From Acidobacteriaceae bacterium (GTDB taxonomy: Bacteria; Acidobacteriota; Terriglobia; Terriglobales; Acidobacteriaceae): a stretch of 15,478 nt of DNA. Location of the stretch: contig JASHVU010000259.1 of NCBI GenBank assembly GCA_030044455.1, positions 1 to 15,478 on the forward strand. Direction: 5' to 3'. The translations under genes and the position numbers were made by a program. The notes under the pieces are model-generated. The model did no database searches. It was not told the origin of the DNA and saw nothing but the letters and a program-made list of their open reading frames with translations. Below, one piece after another: positions 7,061 through 12,763 of the stretch; position 1 is the first letter of the stretch, and every line of letters starts with the position of its first letter.

Positions 7061-7124
7061 GAGGTCGATTCCTTTCCGCTCCAATGTACCGCGTAAGCCC
7101 GCCCGAGTGCCAAGGGGTGTCTTG

Positions 7125-7138
7125 GCTTCTAGCTTCTA
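7125..7138 (+). repeat. Heptamer repeat, two units of GCTTCTA
   Basis: Two identical units, GCTTCTA at 7125-7131 and 7132-7138, lie between the DUF1080 start and the left end of the IS. Two units alone would be weak evidence. It is listed because the same heptamer family makes longer tracts at 10245-10265 / 10407-10429 and 10518-10545. Confidence 0.5.
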
Positions 7139-7159
7139 ACCTGGATTTCTCACCAGCCG

Positions 7160-7185
7160 TGGAGTGACCCCCTAAACTGAGACAG
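7160..7185 (+). repeat. Left terminal inverted repeat of the IS3 element
   Basis: It begins TGGAGTGACC and ends CTGAGACAG. It matches the reverse complement of 8666-8691 at 21 of 26 positions; the outer TGG and the inner TGAGACAG are identical. Confidence 0.8.
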
Positions 7186-7222
7186 ATGAGGAAAGCCCCA
7201 TTTTCATGGAATGGAGGTTTAG

Positions 7223-7558
7223 ATGTCGCGAGGGTTTCGTCGTTGGACGCAGGCCGAGAAGCAGGCGGCGGTGGCGCAGATGTCAGTGTGTGGCCATGGG
7301 AAAATAGCGGCCGAGCTGGGCATCTCCAAGCGTCTGTTGTACTACTGGCGCGCGCAGCAGGTGCGGCTGGAAAAGGCAGCCAAGGCGGAAGCCAGCCGGG
7401 AGCGGGCGCTTGAGCGGGAGAACCGGAAGCTGAAAGAGACGCTTGCAACCAAGGTTCTCGAAGTGGATTTCTTACAAGGTGTGTTGCGCAGAATCGAGGC
7501 TCGACGCCAGCCGACCAGCGGCTCCGGCGAGACTGCATCTACGAGCAGGTCCGAGTAA
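7223..7558 (+). CDS. IS3-family transposase OrfA (HTH DNA-binding protein)
   Basis: The 111-residue protein has an N-terminal helix-turn-helix of the IS3/IS911 OrfA type: RRWTQAEKQAAVAQM, then KIAAELGISKRLLYYWRAQQ (residues 6-45). A long charged coiled coil follows (about 50-92, with ALERENRKLKETLATKVLEVDFLQGVLRRIEA), the leucine-zipper part used for multimerisation. OrfA binds the terminal repeats and regulates transposition. The Shine-Dalgarno GGAGG lies 5 bases before the ATG. The stop overlaps the OrfB start in TAATG. OrfB is in the -1 frame relative to OrfA, but I see no A-rich slippery site of the usual IS3 kind near the junction. Confidence 0.9.
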   Translation: MSRGFRRWTQAEKQAAVAQMSVCGHGKIAAELGISKRLLYYWRAQQVRLEKAAKAEASRERALERENRKLKETLATKVLEVDFLQGVLRRIEARRQPTSGSGETASTSRSE

Positions 7559-8487
7559 TGCGGTCTGCAGCGCACCTCAGTATCGAGTCCATGTGCCGGC
7601 TGGGTCAGGTCAGCCGGGCCGGATTTTACCGTCACTGGCAGCAGCATGAGCCGCGCGCCGAGCAGACCGAGCTGCGTGCGCGGATGCATGAGATTGTGCT
7701 GGCCCATCGGCGCAACTACGGCTACCGGCGGGTGACGCGCGAGTTGCACAACCAGGGATGGGCGGTGAACCACAAGCGGGTGGCGCGGCTGATGGCCGAG
7801 GACAACCTGCTGTGTCTGCGCAAACGCCGCTTCGTGGCCACGACCGACTCCAGCCACGAACTGCGCGTGTATCTGAACCTTGCCGCGCGCATGCATCTGA
7901 CCGGGATCGATCAACTCTGGGTGGCCGATATCACCTACATCCGGCTGGCCGAGGAGTTCCTCTTCCTGGCCGTGGTGCTGGACGCCTTCAGCCGCCGCGC
8001 GCTGGGTTGGGCGCTGGATGAACGGCTGGATGCGGGACTTGCGATAGCCGCGTTGCGCCAGGCCATCGACCTGCGCCAGCCGGCGCCGGGCCTGGTCCAC
8101 CACTCCGACCGCGGCGTGCAATACGCCTCCCACGCCTACGTCGATCTGCTGCTCGAGCATGGCATCGAGCCCAGCATGAGCCGGATCGGCAACCCCTACG
8201 ACAACGCAAAATGCGAGAGCTTCCTCAAGACCTTCAAGCAGGAGGAGATCTACACCCGGCAGTATCGCGACCGCGCCGATCTGGAGGCCCACATCGGCCA
8301 GTTCATCGAACGCTATTACAATCGCAGACGCCTGCACTCGGCCCTCGGCTACCGCTCCCCGGAGCAGTTCGAGCAAAGACTGCTCAACCCACCGGCATCT
8401 GGGCCGGAACCAGGCGTGAGTTTTTTCAGGCATGAGGGAATCTATCGTCCCGATGTCGGCCAACAAGCCGGAGAGGAGCCGTCATGA
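7558..8487 (+). CDS. IS3-family transposase OrfB (DDE integrase catalytic subunit)
   Basis: The 309-residue protein begins with the HTH_21-like region (RRNYGYRRVTRELHNQGWAVNHKRVARLM, about residues 52-80). An rve retroviral-integrase core follows. The catalytic triad is visible: WVADITYI (first Asp), HHSDRGVQYAS (second Asp), and NPYDNAKCESFLKTFKQEEIY (Glu of CES). The conserved YYNRRRLHSALGYRSPEQFE lies after it. It cuts and joins the element ends. No frameshift or stop interrupts the frame, so the enzyme looks intact. The C-terminal tail after EQFEQRLL (about 35 residues) is not conserved family sequence. Translation is probably coupled to OrfA through the TAATG overlap. Confidence 0.93.
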   Translation: MRSAAHLSIESMCRLGQVSRAGFYRHWQQHEPRAEQTELRARMHEIVLAHRRNYGYRRVTRELHNQGWAVNHKRVARLMAEDNLLCLRKRRFVATTDSSHELRVYLNLAARMHLTGIDQLWVADITYIRLAEEFLFLAVVLDAFSRRALGWALDERLDAGLAIAALRQAIDLRQPAPGLVHHSDRGVQYASHAYVDLLLEHGIEPSMSRIGNPYDNAKCESFLKTFKQEEIYTRQYRDRADLEAHIGQFIERYYNRRRLHSALGYRSPEQFEQRLLNPPASGPEPGVSFFRHEGIYRPDVGQQAGEEPS

Positions 8488-8665
8488 CCCCTCCCCAGCC
8501 CATCGGTTTACTGCTCATCGGTGCGATGAGTTCCGGCCAAGTAATCCTTGGCGAGTTGCTCTCCAGCAGAGCTCGCCTCCGCTTCCCCAGCCGGCCTCAT
8601 CGTCTCTCTATCAACTCCCGTTCGTCCAGCAAATCCAAGCGAACGGCATACAGGGAAATTCCAAA

Positions 8666-8691
8666 CTGTCTCACTCAAGGGGTTCACCCCA
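8666..8691 (-). repeat. Right terminal inverted repeat of the IS3 element
   Basis: It begins CTGTCTCACTC and ends TTCACCCCA, the imperfect inverse of 7160-7185 (mismatches at positions 4, 9, 15, 16 and 18 from the outer end). It defines the right border of the element about 180 bp after the OrfB stop. Confidence 0.75.
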
Positions 8692-8967
8692 AGGCCGTTT
8701 CTCCTCGTCAAGACCCTCGGTCTCGGCTTCCTCCGCAAACCCTTGAAATGATTGATTCCTTCACCGCTGCGCCTTTGCACGCCATTTCCCCCGAATTCGC
8801 TACTCTTGACTTGTCAGATGCCCACTCGCTTTTGATTACCATAAGGGATTGATTCAAAGGAATCTGTCGTAAGTGATGTGCGTTTTCATAAATTTACGGA
8901 AACGAGCGGCCTGAGTCATCTGAAAACACACTGGTTAGCCGCAGAATTCCGTAGAGGGGGTGAGGGT
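8692..8967. other. Flank of the IS element; no gene seen
   Basis: This 276-bp stretch lies between the right IS end and the small Cys/His protein gene. Short frames here have no plausible start signals or recognisable products. The last 130 bases are AT-richer and probably hold the promoter of the next gene, but no convincing -35/-10 pair stands out. Confidence 0.4.
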
Positions 8968-9303
8968 ATGGGAACCACGAAATCCGGATGCCGCACTTGC
9001 CGGCACATGATGCCTACCGGCCGGCCATGTCAGTCACCGGCTATGCGCGAGTCGGCCTACTGTTACTTCCATGCCCATCTTCATGGCCCCACCCACCGCA
9101 TGACTCAGCCACGCATCCCGCTCGACCCTCCCCCTCTCGACAGTCCAAAGGCGGTGCGAGACAGCGTGGGCATCATCAGCAACCTGCTCATCGCGCGCAA
9201 AATCAATCCCAGCCAGGCCGGTCGCATCCTCTACGGTATTCAGACCGCCGCCGCAAACCTTGGCGGGCAGCCGATGCCCCCGCACCCTTCCTCCAAGACC
9301 TGA
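8968..9303 (+). CDS. Small Cys/His-rich protein of an apparently Acidobacteria-typical family, unknown function
   Basis: The 111-residue product has a zinc-finger-like head: C8-x2-C11-x-H13, C21, then YCYFH with C32 and H35. The pattern is CRTCRHMMPTGRPCQSPAM followed by YCYFHAHLH, where short signatures CRHMM, PCQSPA and CYFH alternate. A Pro-rich linker (PRIPLDPPPLD) leads to a helical C-terminal region (VRDSVGIISNLLIARKINPSQ, then AGRILYGIQTAAANL), likely a small helical bundle. I recall many similar acidobacterial proteins of the form CRHxxxxGxxCxxxA…CYFHxRxH…LYGLQLA, always annotated hypothetical. That is memory, not a search. A role in DNA or RNA binding is possible but unproven. I chose the ATG at 8968, just before the conserved head and after GAGGGGGTGAGGG; an in-frame ATG at 8878 would add 30 residues. 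It converges on flgL with only 14 bp between the stops. Confidence 0.8.
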   Translation: MGTTKSGCRTCRHMMPTGRPCQSPAMRESAYCYFHAHLHGPTHRMTQPRIPLDPPPLDSPKAVRDSVGIISNLLIARKINPSQAGRILYGIQTAAANLGGQPMPPHPSSKT

Positions 9304-9317
9304 TTCGCCCTGCCCGC

Positions 9318-10238
9318 TCAGTTCGGCATCTTGCTGAACAGGCTGTTCGAAGTCGACTCCAGCTGCGCAATCACATCTTCCAGCGCCGTCTGCTGCGTCT
9401 CGTCGAGCGAAAGCTGGGTTGACACGGTCGGAATATCGGCCTGCATCAGGTCAGTTTGCGCGGTCGTAAGCTGGGTCTGGGAATTGGTGGTTGCGGTCGA
9501 AGCGGCCGTGAGTTGCGTAACGGAGTTATCAATCGTCACTCGCTGTTGCGACACGTAGTTAAGCGCCGAACTCAGCGCCTCGGTGTCGTCGACCGCCTGG
9601 CCGGTGTTCACCGTACCCGATGAGTAATCGGCCACCAGCGCATTCAACGCGCCAAACACGCTCAAGCCCGAGTTGCCGCTGCCCAGAAAAATCTGATCCC
9701 CCGGCACATTCAGCTGAATCTTTTGCCCATTGGGCAGCTCAAGGTAATTGATGTCGTCATCGCCGTCGTAGCTGGTCACAGCGGGCGAAGTTGCTGCCGA
9801 AGTGGAAAACGGCGCCGACCCCGTCTGACCCCCGGCAAAGATGTACTGCCCCTGGTAACTCGTGTTGGCGAGCGATTGCACCTCGCCCAGGATACCCGAG
9901 ATCTGACTCCCGATTGACTGCACATCGCTCGCGCTCATGGTGCCGTTGTTGGCGCTGGTGGCCAGCGAAACCGCCTGCGTCAGCTCGCTCACCACGCTGC
10001 CCAACGCTGAATCCGCCACTTGAAGCTGGCCGGTCACCAGGTTCGAACTCTGCGTAAAGGAATCGTCCTGCTGAATCTGATTCAGCAGCAGCACATTCTC
10101 GCCCGCGCCAACGGGATTCTGGCTCAACGATGTGATGCTCACCCCACTCGAAAGCTCTGAGCTCAACTGTTGCTCGTTGGCCTGGGTCTGATCGAGCGAG
10201 CTCACCAGGTTCGTAATGTAAGTCGGATCAACCCGCAT
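9318..10238 (-). CDS. flgL: Flagellar hook-associated protein 3, FlgL (hook-filament junction)
   Basis: The 306-residue protein has the flagellin-type N-terminal helix pair: residues 1-140 from MRVDPTYITNLVSSLDQTQANEQQLSSEL, with the conserved SQNPVGAGENVLLLNQI and LANTSYQGQYIFAGG. A central variable domain is rich in G, D and S. The C-terminal helix (about 235-306) carries LSLDETQQTALEDVIAQL. YIFAGG is typical of FlgL and absent from most flagellins, which decides the call. It is exported by the flagellar type III system and joins FlgK to the filament. The Shine-Dalgarno CAGGAG is 7 bases before the ATG and is made by the last unit of a heptamer repeat. It is the last gene of the cluster, separated from flgK by 313 bp of repeats where other junctions are short. 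Confidence 0.92.
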   Translation of the reverse strand: MRVDPTYITNLVSSLDQTQANEQQLSSELSSGVSITSLSQNPVGAGENVLLLNQIQQDDSFTQSSNLVTGQLQVADSALGSVVSELTQAVSLATSANNGTMSASDVQSIGSQISGILGEVQSLANTSYQGQYIFAGGQTGSAPFSTSAATSPAVTSYDGDDDINYLELPNGQKIQLNVPGDQIFLGSGNSGLSVFGALNALVADYSSGTVNTGQAVDDTEALSSALNYVSQQRVTIDNSVTQLTAASTATTNSQTQLTTAQTDLMQADIPTVSTQLSLDETQQTALEDVIAQLESTSNSLFSKMPN

Positions 10239-10244
10239 AAAACA

Positions 10245-10265
10245 GCTCCTGGCCTCCAGCCTCTA
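10245..10265 (+). repeat. Heptamer tract, left half (three units), interrupted by the MITE-like element
   Basis: GCTCCTG, GCCTCCA and GCCTCTA follow in phase (10245-10251, 10252-10258, 10259-10265). The next unit in phase, GCTCCTG, continues at 10409 after the inserted element, whose flanking TA is shared with the last unit. On the minus strand the first unit supplies the AGGAG ribosome site of flgL. Confidence 0.65.
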
Positions 10266-10406
10266 GGGAACCTCTGATCAAGTACGGAAAGTCCGATCCA
10301 GTTGCCGTTTTGAAAGGGCACGGCTTCAGCCGTGCCGAAAAGGCAGGCAAAATGAATGGGACTTTAGCCCCCGAAGACAGGTCCCGCGACTTAATCAGTG
10401 CTTCCC
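10266..10406. mobile_element. MITE-like element, about 141 bp, with TA on both sides (copy 2 of the double-hairpin family)
   Basis: The terminal inverted repeats GGGAACCTCTGATCAAGT (10266-10283) and the reverse complement of 10389-10406 match at 15 of 18 positions. The element is flanked by TA at 10264-10265 and 10407-10408, the duplication expected of Tc1/mariner or IS630-type insertion. Inside are a 9-bp stem (GGCACGGCT-TC-AGCCGTGCC, 10317-10336) and a decayed GGG-ACTTTAG-CCC hairpin (10358-10370). These are spaced like those of copy 1 at about 2944-3002. There is no coding capacity, so any movement would need a transposase in trans. Excising it with one TA restores a continuous heptamer tract. 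Confidence 0.7.
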
Positions 10407-10429
10407 TAGCTCCTGCCTCCTGGCTCTCT
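10407..10429 (+). repeat. Heptamer tract, right half
   Basis: After the duplicated TA, the units GCTCCTG (10409-10415), CCTCCTG (10416-10422) and GCTCTCT (10423-10429) continue in the same phase and orientation as 10245-10265. Together the two halves make six units. Confidence 0.6.
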
Positions 10430-10493
10430 GATAGGTGGCACCTGCGCCCGCCCCCAAGGTCCGTCGTTCCTACCCTTGTCACCAATGACGCTC

Positions 10494-10520
10494 CTATCGA
10501 CATTAATTGGCTCGAAACTA
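10494..10520 (-). promoter_or_regulatory. Weak sigma-28-like promoter candidate upstream of flgL
   Basis: On the minus strand, GTCGATAG (10494-10501) matches six of eight positions of the sigma-28 -10 GCCGATAA. The -35 at N15 is only TAGT (10517-10520). It lies about 255 bases before flgL. The match is poor and overlaps a repeat tract, so chance is a fair explanation. It is listed because flgL is isolated from flgK and the flgM promoter has a similar -10. Confidence 0.2.
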
Positions 10521-10545
10521 GGAGCTAGAAGCTAGCGGCTAGTAG
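10518..10545 (-). repeat. Heptamer tract, four units in the opposite orientation
   Basis: On the plus strand it reads CTAGGAG, CTAGAAG, CTAGCGG, CTAGTAG in perfect seven-base phase. On the minus strand this is the same GCNNCTA family as the other tracts. It ends six bases before the flgK stop codon, so the tract lies directly in the 3' end of the flgK transcript. Confidence 0.65.
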
Positions 10546-10551
10546 CTGCCT

Positions 10552-12003
10552 TTACGACACCGCCGTCTCCACGCCCAGGTTCAGCGCCGAGGTGATAATC
10601 GTGTTCAGCATGGTAAATACCTGCGAAGCCGCCTGGTAGCTGGTCTCAAGGGTCGACATAGCCGCCGCTTCGTCATTCAGGTTCACGCTGGAAAGCGCGT
10701 TGTTCTGCGTCTGGAGCTGCGTCACCGATGCACCCTGCGCCGTGTTCTCCGTTTGAACCTCTGAAACCGTCGAGCCGAGCGTAGTCACAAGGTTCGAGTA
10801 GTAGTCGATCGGTGTCTGACCATTCACAATCTGCCCGCCAGCCAGATTCGCCATCGTAATCGCATTCGAGTCGTCACCCGTTCCGTCACCGAATCCCGCC
10901 GCTGCAATCTGGTTGGGATCGGTCATCGTCACCGTCATCGCAGCCGCACTGCCCGCCGCCTGCGCAGGCTCGTTGAAGATATAGAGTGGCGTCACTCCGT
11001 TGCCGACCACTCCTGACGAATTGGTCCCGGTGCCTTCGACACCGTCCAAATCGGTTCCCGAATTATTCGCCGCATTCACGCTCGTTGAGATGTTGTATGC
11101 AAGCTGATCGAGCGAGCTCAGCACATTGGGAATGTCCTGATCGCGCGCAGTGAGGTATCCCCCCAACTGCCCTCCGCCCGTCATGAGTCCCGAAGTAATG
11201 TCGTTGCCGCCCAGAAAGAAGTCCGTAACACCATCCGCCGTCCCGGTGGTGAGCTGATAGCTCTGACTGCCTGAGACCAGCAACTGCCCAGAGGTGGTGG
11301 TGATCTCAAGGCCATTGTTTTCGGTAGTCACCCGGTTGATCCCAATCAGTTGCGACAACTGGCTCAGGTCCTGCTGCCGCTGGTCTTCAAGGGTGCCGGC
11401 GTCGGCGTCAGGCGATGTGGACTCAATCTGCTGGTTCACCTGGGCCAACGCGCTGGTCAGCGAATTCACCTGACCGGCAATCCCCGCCGCCTCCTGGTCG
11501 ATCGCCGTACGCTGCGAATTCAGACTCGCCGCAGTGCCTGATATGTCGCCGGCGAGCGTCGATGCGGCCGAGAGTACGCTCTCGCGCAGTGAATTGTCGC
11601 TTGGGTCGCTTTCAAGCGATGAGAATGAATTGAAGAAACTGGTGACGTCGCTACCGATATCACCCGCAGTCGAGCTGGTGGAACCGGAATCCGGCGTGAA
11701 CAGCGCCTGCATCTGATTGAGTGCCGAAAGCCGCGTGCTCGACGCCGATGCGAGCTGCTGCTGCTGGTCCAACCGCTCGTTCAACACGAGGTCTCGTTGC
11801 GAGGTTGCGCCGGTTTCGGTCACTCCCTGGCCAATCGTGATCCCATTCACCGTGATCGGTGCGTTCTCCTGCCAATCAGGAGTCTCTTCTGTGTATCCGG
11901 TGGTGTTGGCGTTGGCTACATTGTTGGCCACCACATTCAGCGCCGACTGGTCGGCATCGAGTGCGCCCGAGATCAGTCCGAAGGCGGAGTTAATTGTCCC
12001 CAT
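10552..12003 (-). CDS. flgK: Flagellar hook-associated protein 1, FlgK (hook-filament junction)
   Basis: The 483-residue protein opens with the rod/hook family helix FGLISGALDADQSALNVVANNVANANTTGYTEE (about residues 8-40). It closes with the matching C-terminal motif VNLNDEAAAMSTLETSYQAASQVFTMLNTI (about 440-470). These helices pack together in the axial structure. The FlgK-specific region between is coiled-coil rich (about 75-220), including GTLEDQRQQDLSQLSQLIG, followed by beta-rich sequence. The protein is exported through the flagellar type III apparatus and forms the first junction ring above the hook. The Shine-Dalgarno GGAGG lies 7 bases before the ATG. The gene overlaps the flgN-like gene by 14 bases, which supports translational coupling of chaperone and client. 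Confidence 0.95.
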   Translation of the reverse strand: MGTINSAFGLISGALDADQSALNVVANNVANANTTGYTEETPDWQENAPITVNGITIGQGVTETGATSQRDLVLNERLDQQQQLASASSTRLSALNQMQALFTPDSGSTSSTAGDIGSDVTSFFNSFSSLESDPSDNSLRESVLSAASTLAGDISGTAASLNSQRTAIDQEAAGIAGQVNSLTSALAQVNQQIESTSPDADAGTLEDQRQQDLSQLSQLIGINRVTTENNGLEITTTSGQLLVSGSQSYQLTTGTADGVTDFFLGGNDITSGLMTGGGQLGGYLTARDQDIPNVLSSLDQLAYNISTSVNAANNSGTDLDGVEGTGTNSSGVVGNGVTPLYIFNEPAQAAGSAAAMTVTMTDPNQIAAAGFGDGTGDDSNAITMANLAGGQIVNGQTPIDYYSNLVTTLGSTVSEVQTENTAQGASVTQLQTQNNALSSVNLNDEAAAMSTLETSYQAASQVFTMLNTIITSALNLGVETAVS

Positions 12004-12385
12004 GCCCGCCCTCCACTCCCGGCTGGCTGAAACTGCAGCAACCTTTAGAGCCTTCTAAATACTCTGCCCTACCCGCGCGCAACTCCCGCAGCCGCTCCAT
12101 CACCTTCGCATTGGCGCGGGTGGCTTCAAGCACCCGCGCAAAGACCGCCATTTCGCCCCGCGCAGCGCGAGCCTGGCTGGCGAACACCTCCTGTTCTTTC
12201 TTCGTCTTGGGCGGCGGCATCCGCGTCAACGCCTGACACGATAGCGCCAGTTCCTCAAGCCGCGCAATATCGAGCCGGGCCAGCGCACGCGTTGCCTCAG
12301 TCACCAGTTCTTTCAGTTCTGGCGTGGACGCGATCATATTTGCCGCTTCACCTGCGGCCCCACTTGCCGATTCGATCAGCCGCAT
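11990..12385 (-). CDS. flgN: Probable FlgN-like flagellar export chaperone
   Basis: The 131-residue, mostly helical product has the FlgN layout. An N-terminal helix region (LKELVTEATRALARLDIARLEEL) leads to a Cys/Gln turn (ALSCQAL). A second long helix follows: EVFASQARAARGEMAVF and ARVLEATRANAKVMERLREL, with the N-A-K-V-M-x-x-L spacing seen near the client-binding end of FlgN. Sequence identity to known FlgN proteins is too weak to be decisive. The call rests on length, helix pattern and position between flgM and flgK, the order also known in Bacillus (flgM-flgN-flgK-flgL). FlgN proteins hold FlgK and FlgL in the cytoplasm before export. The ATG at 12385 is chosen; upstream codons in frame would run into flgM. 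The C-terminus overlaps flgK. Confidence 0.6.
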   Translation of the reverse strand: MRLIESASGAAGEAANMIASTPELKELVTEATRALARLDIARLEELALSCQALTRMPPPKTKKEQEVFASQARAARGEMAVFARVLEATRANAKVMERLRELRAGRAEYLEGSKGCCSFSQPGVEGGHGDN

Positions 12386-12419
12386 CGCCCTTCCAACCTT
12401 CGTTTCAATTTCTCCAGGT

Positions 12420-12713
12420 TCAGTTCGCACCGGCCAGCATGGCGTTGACCATCTTCGCGGCCACCGCCGAAGCTGGGACGTTGTATGTTCCTGCGCCCAG
12501 CGCGGCCTGTACCGCCGCAACTTTGTTCATGCGAACACCGTCGCCCGCGCTCTCCAGCGAAACCTCGCTCCCAGCGTTGCTCAAAGTGGCGTGATCACCG
12601 CTCAACCCACTTGACGCAGACTGTGTTCCGCTTCGCGTCGATGCAGATGGAGTGGAGGGCGTTTGCACCCCGAGAATCGAACTCAATCCGTCCAGATTGT
12701 TACGTACATCCAT
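12420..12713 (-). CDS. flgM: Anti-sigma-28 factor FlgM
   Basis: The 97-residue product has a low-complexity, Ser/Thr-rich, probably disordered N-terminal half. The conserved FlgM C-terminal half binds the sigma factor: RMNKVAAVQAALGAGTYNV, then PASAVAAKMVNAMLAGAN, matching the family pattern R-x-x-K-V-x-x-(I/V)-x-x-x-(I/L)-x-x-G-x-Y-x-V. FlgM holds FliA (sigma-28) inactive until the hook is finished and FlgM is exported. The Shine-Dalgarno GGGAG lies 8 bases before the ATG. The gene has its own sigma-28-like promoter and is followed 34 bp later by the flgN-like gene. This matches an autoregulated flgM transcription unit carrying late genes. Confidence 0.92.
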   Translation of the reverse strand: MDVRNNLDGLSSILGVQTPSTPSASTRSGTQSASSGLSGDHATLSNAGSEVSLESAGDGVRMNKVAAVQAALGAGTYNVPASAVAAKMVNAMLAGAN

Positions 12714-12734
12714 ATCCGTTGCTCCCTGGCCAGC

Positions 12735-12762
12735 CTATCGGCAACCTTTACGAATCACGTTA
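12735..12762 (-). promoter_or_regulatory. Candidate sigma-28 (FliA) promoter of flgM-flgN-flgK
   Basis: On the minus strand, the -10 GCCGATAG (12735-12742) matches seven of eight positions of GCCGATAA. TAAC (12759-12762) lies 16 bases upstream as the -35 (consensus TAAA at 15). The promoter sits in the 50-bp gap between the flgJ stop and the flgM start, with the flgM Shine-Dalgarno just downstream. This is the known location of the class 3 flgM promoter in enteric bacteria. Confidence 0.6.
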
Positions 12763-12763
12763 G

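Larger units (their letters stand above)
7160..8691 (+). mobile_element. IS3-family insertion sequence, apparently complete (about 1.53 kb)
   Basis: The element is bounded by 26-bp imperfect terminal inverted repeats (21 of 26 matches) that begin TGG and end CCA, as expected for IS3. It carries OrfA and OrfB in the usual order, with all DDE residues present, so it may be functional. About 180 bp of non-coding DNA lies between OrfB and the right repeat, which is longer than typical. No matching target duplication of 3-5 bp is visible: the left flank ends CCG and the right begins AGG. The element may be old, or its flanks may have recombined. Confidence 0.85.

Noticed and set aside
7080..7115. 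Promoter for the DUF1080 gene (TTGGCA with a distant TACATT)
   Set aside because: The spacing of 19 bases and the poor -10 make it no better than chance.
7342..8466. A 374-codon open frame on the minus strand across the IS
   Set aside because: It is antisense to OrfA and OrfB, which have clear HTH and DDE motifs. The antisense product has no family features.
7156..8697. GCCG on both sides of the IS as a target duplication
   Set aside because: GCCG abuts the left end (7156-7159), but on the right it begins two bases after the element end (8694-8697). The match therefore requires shifting the right border beyond the inverted repeat.
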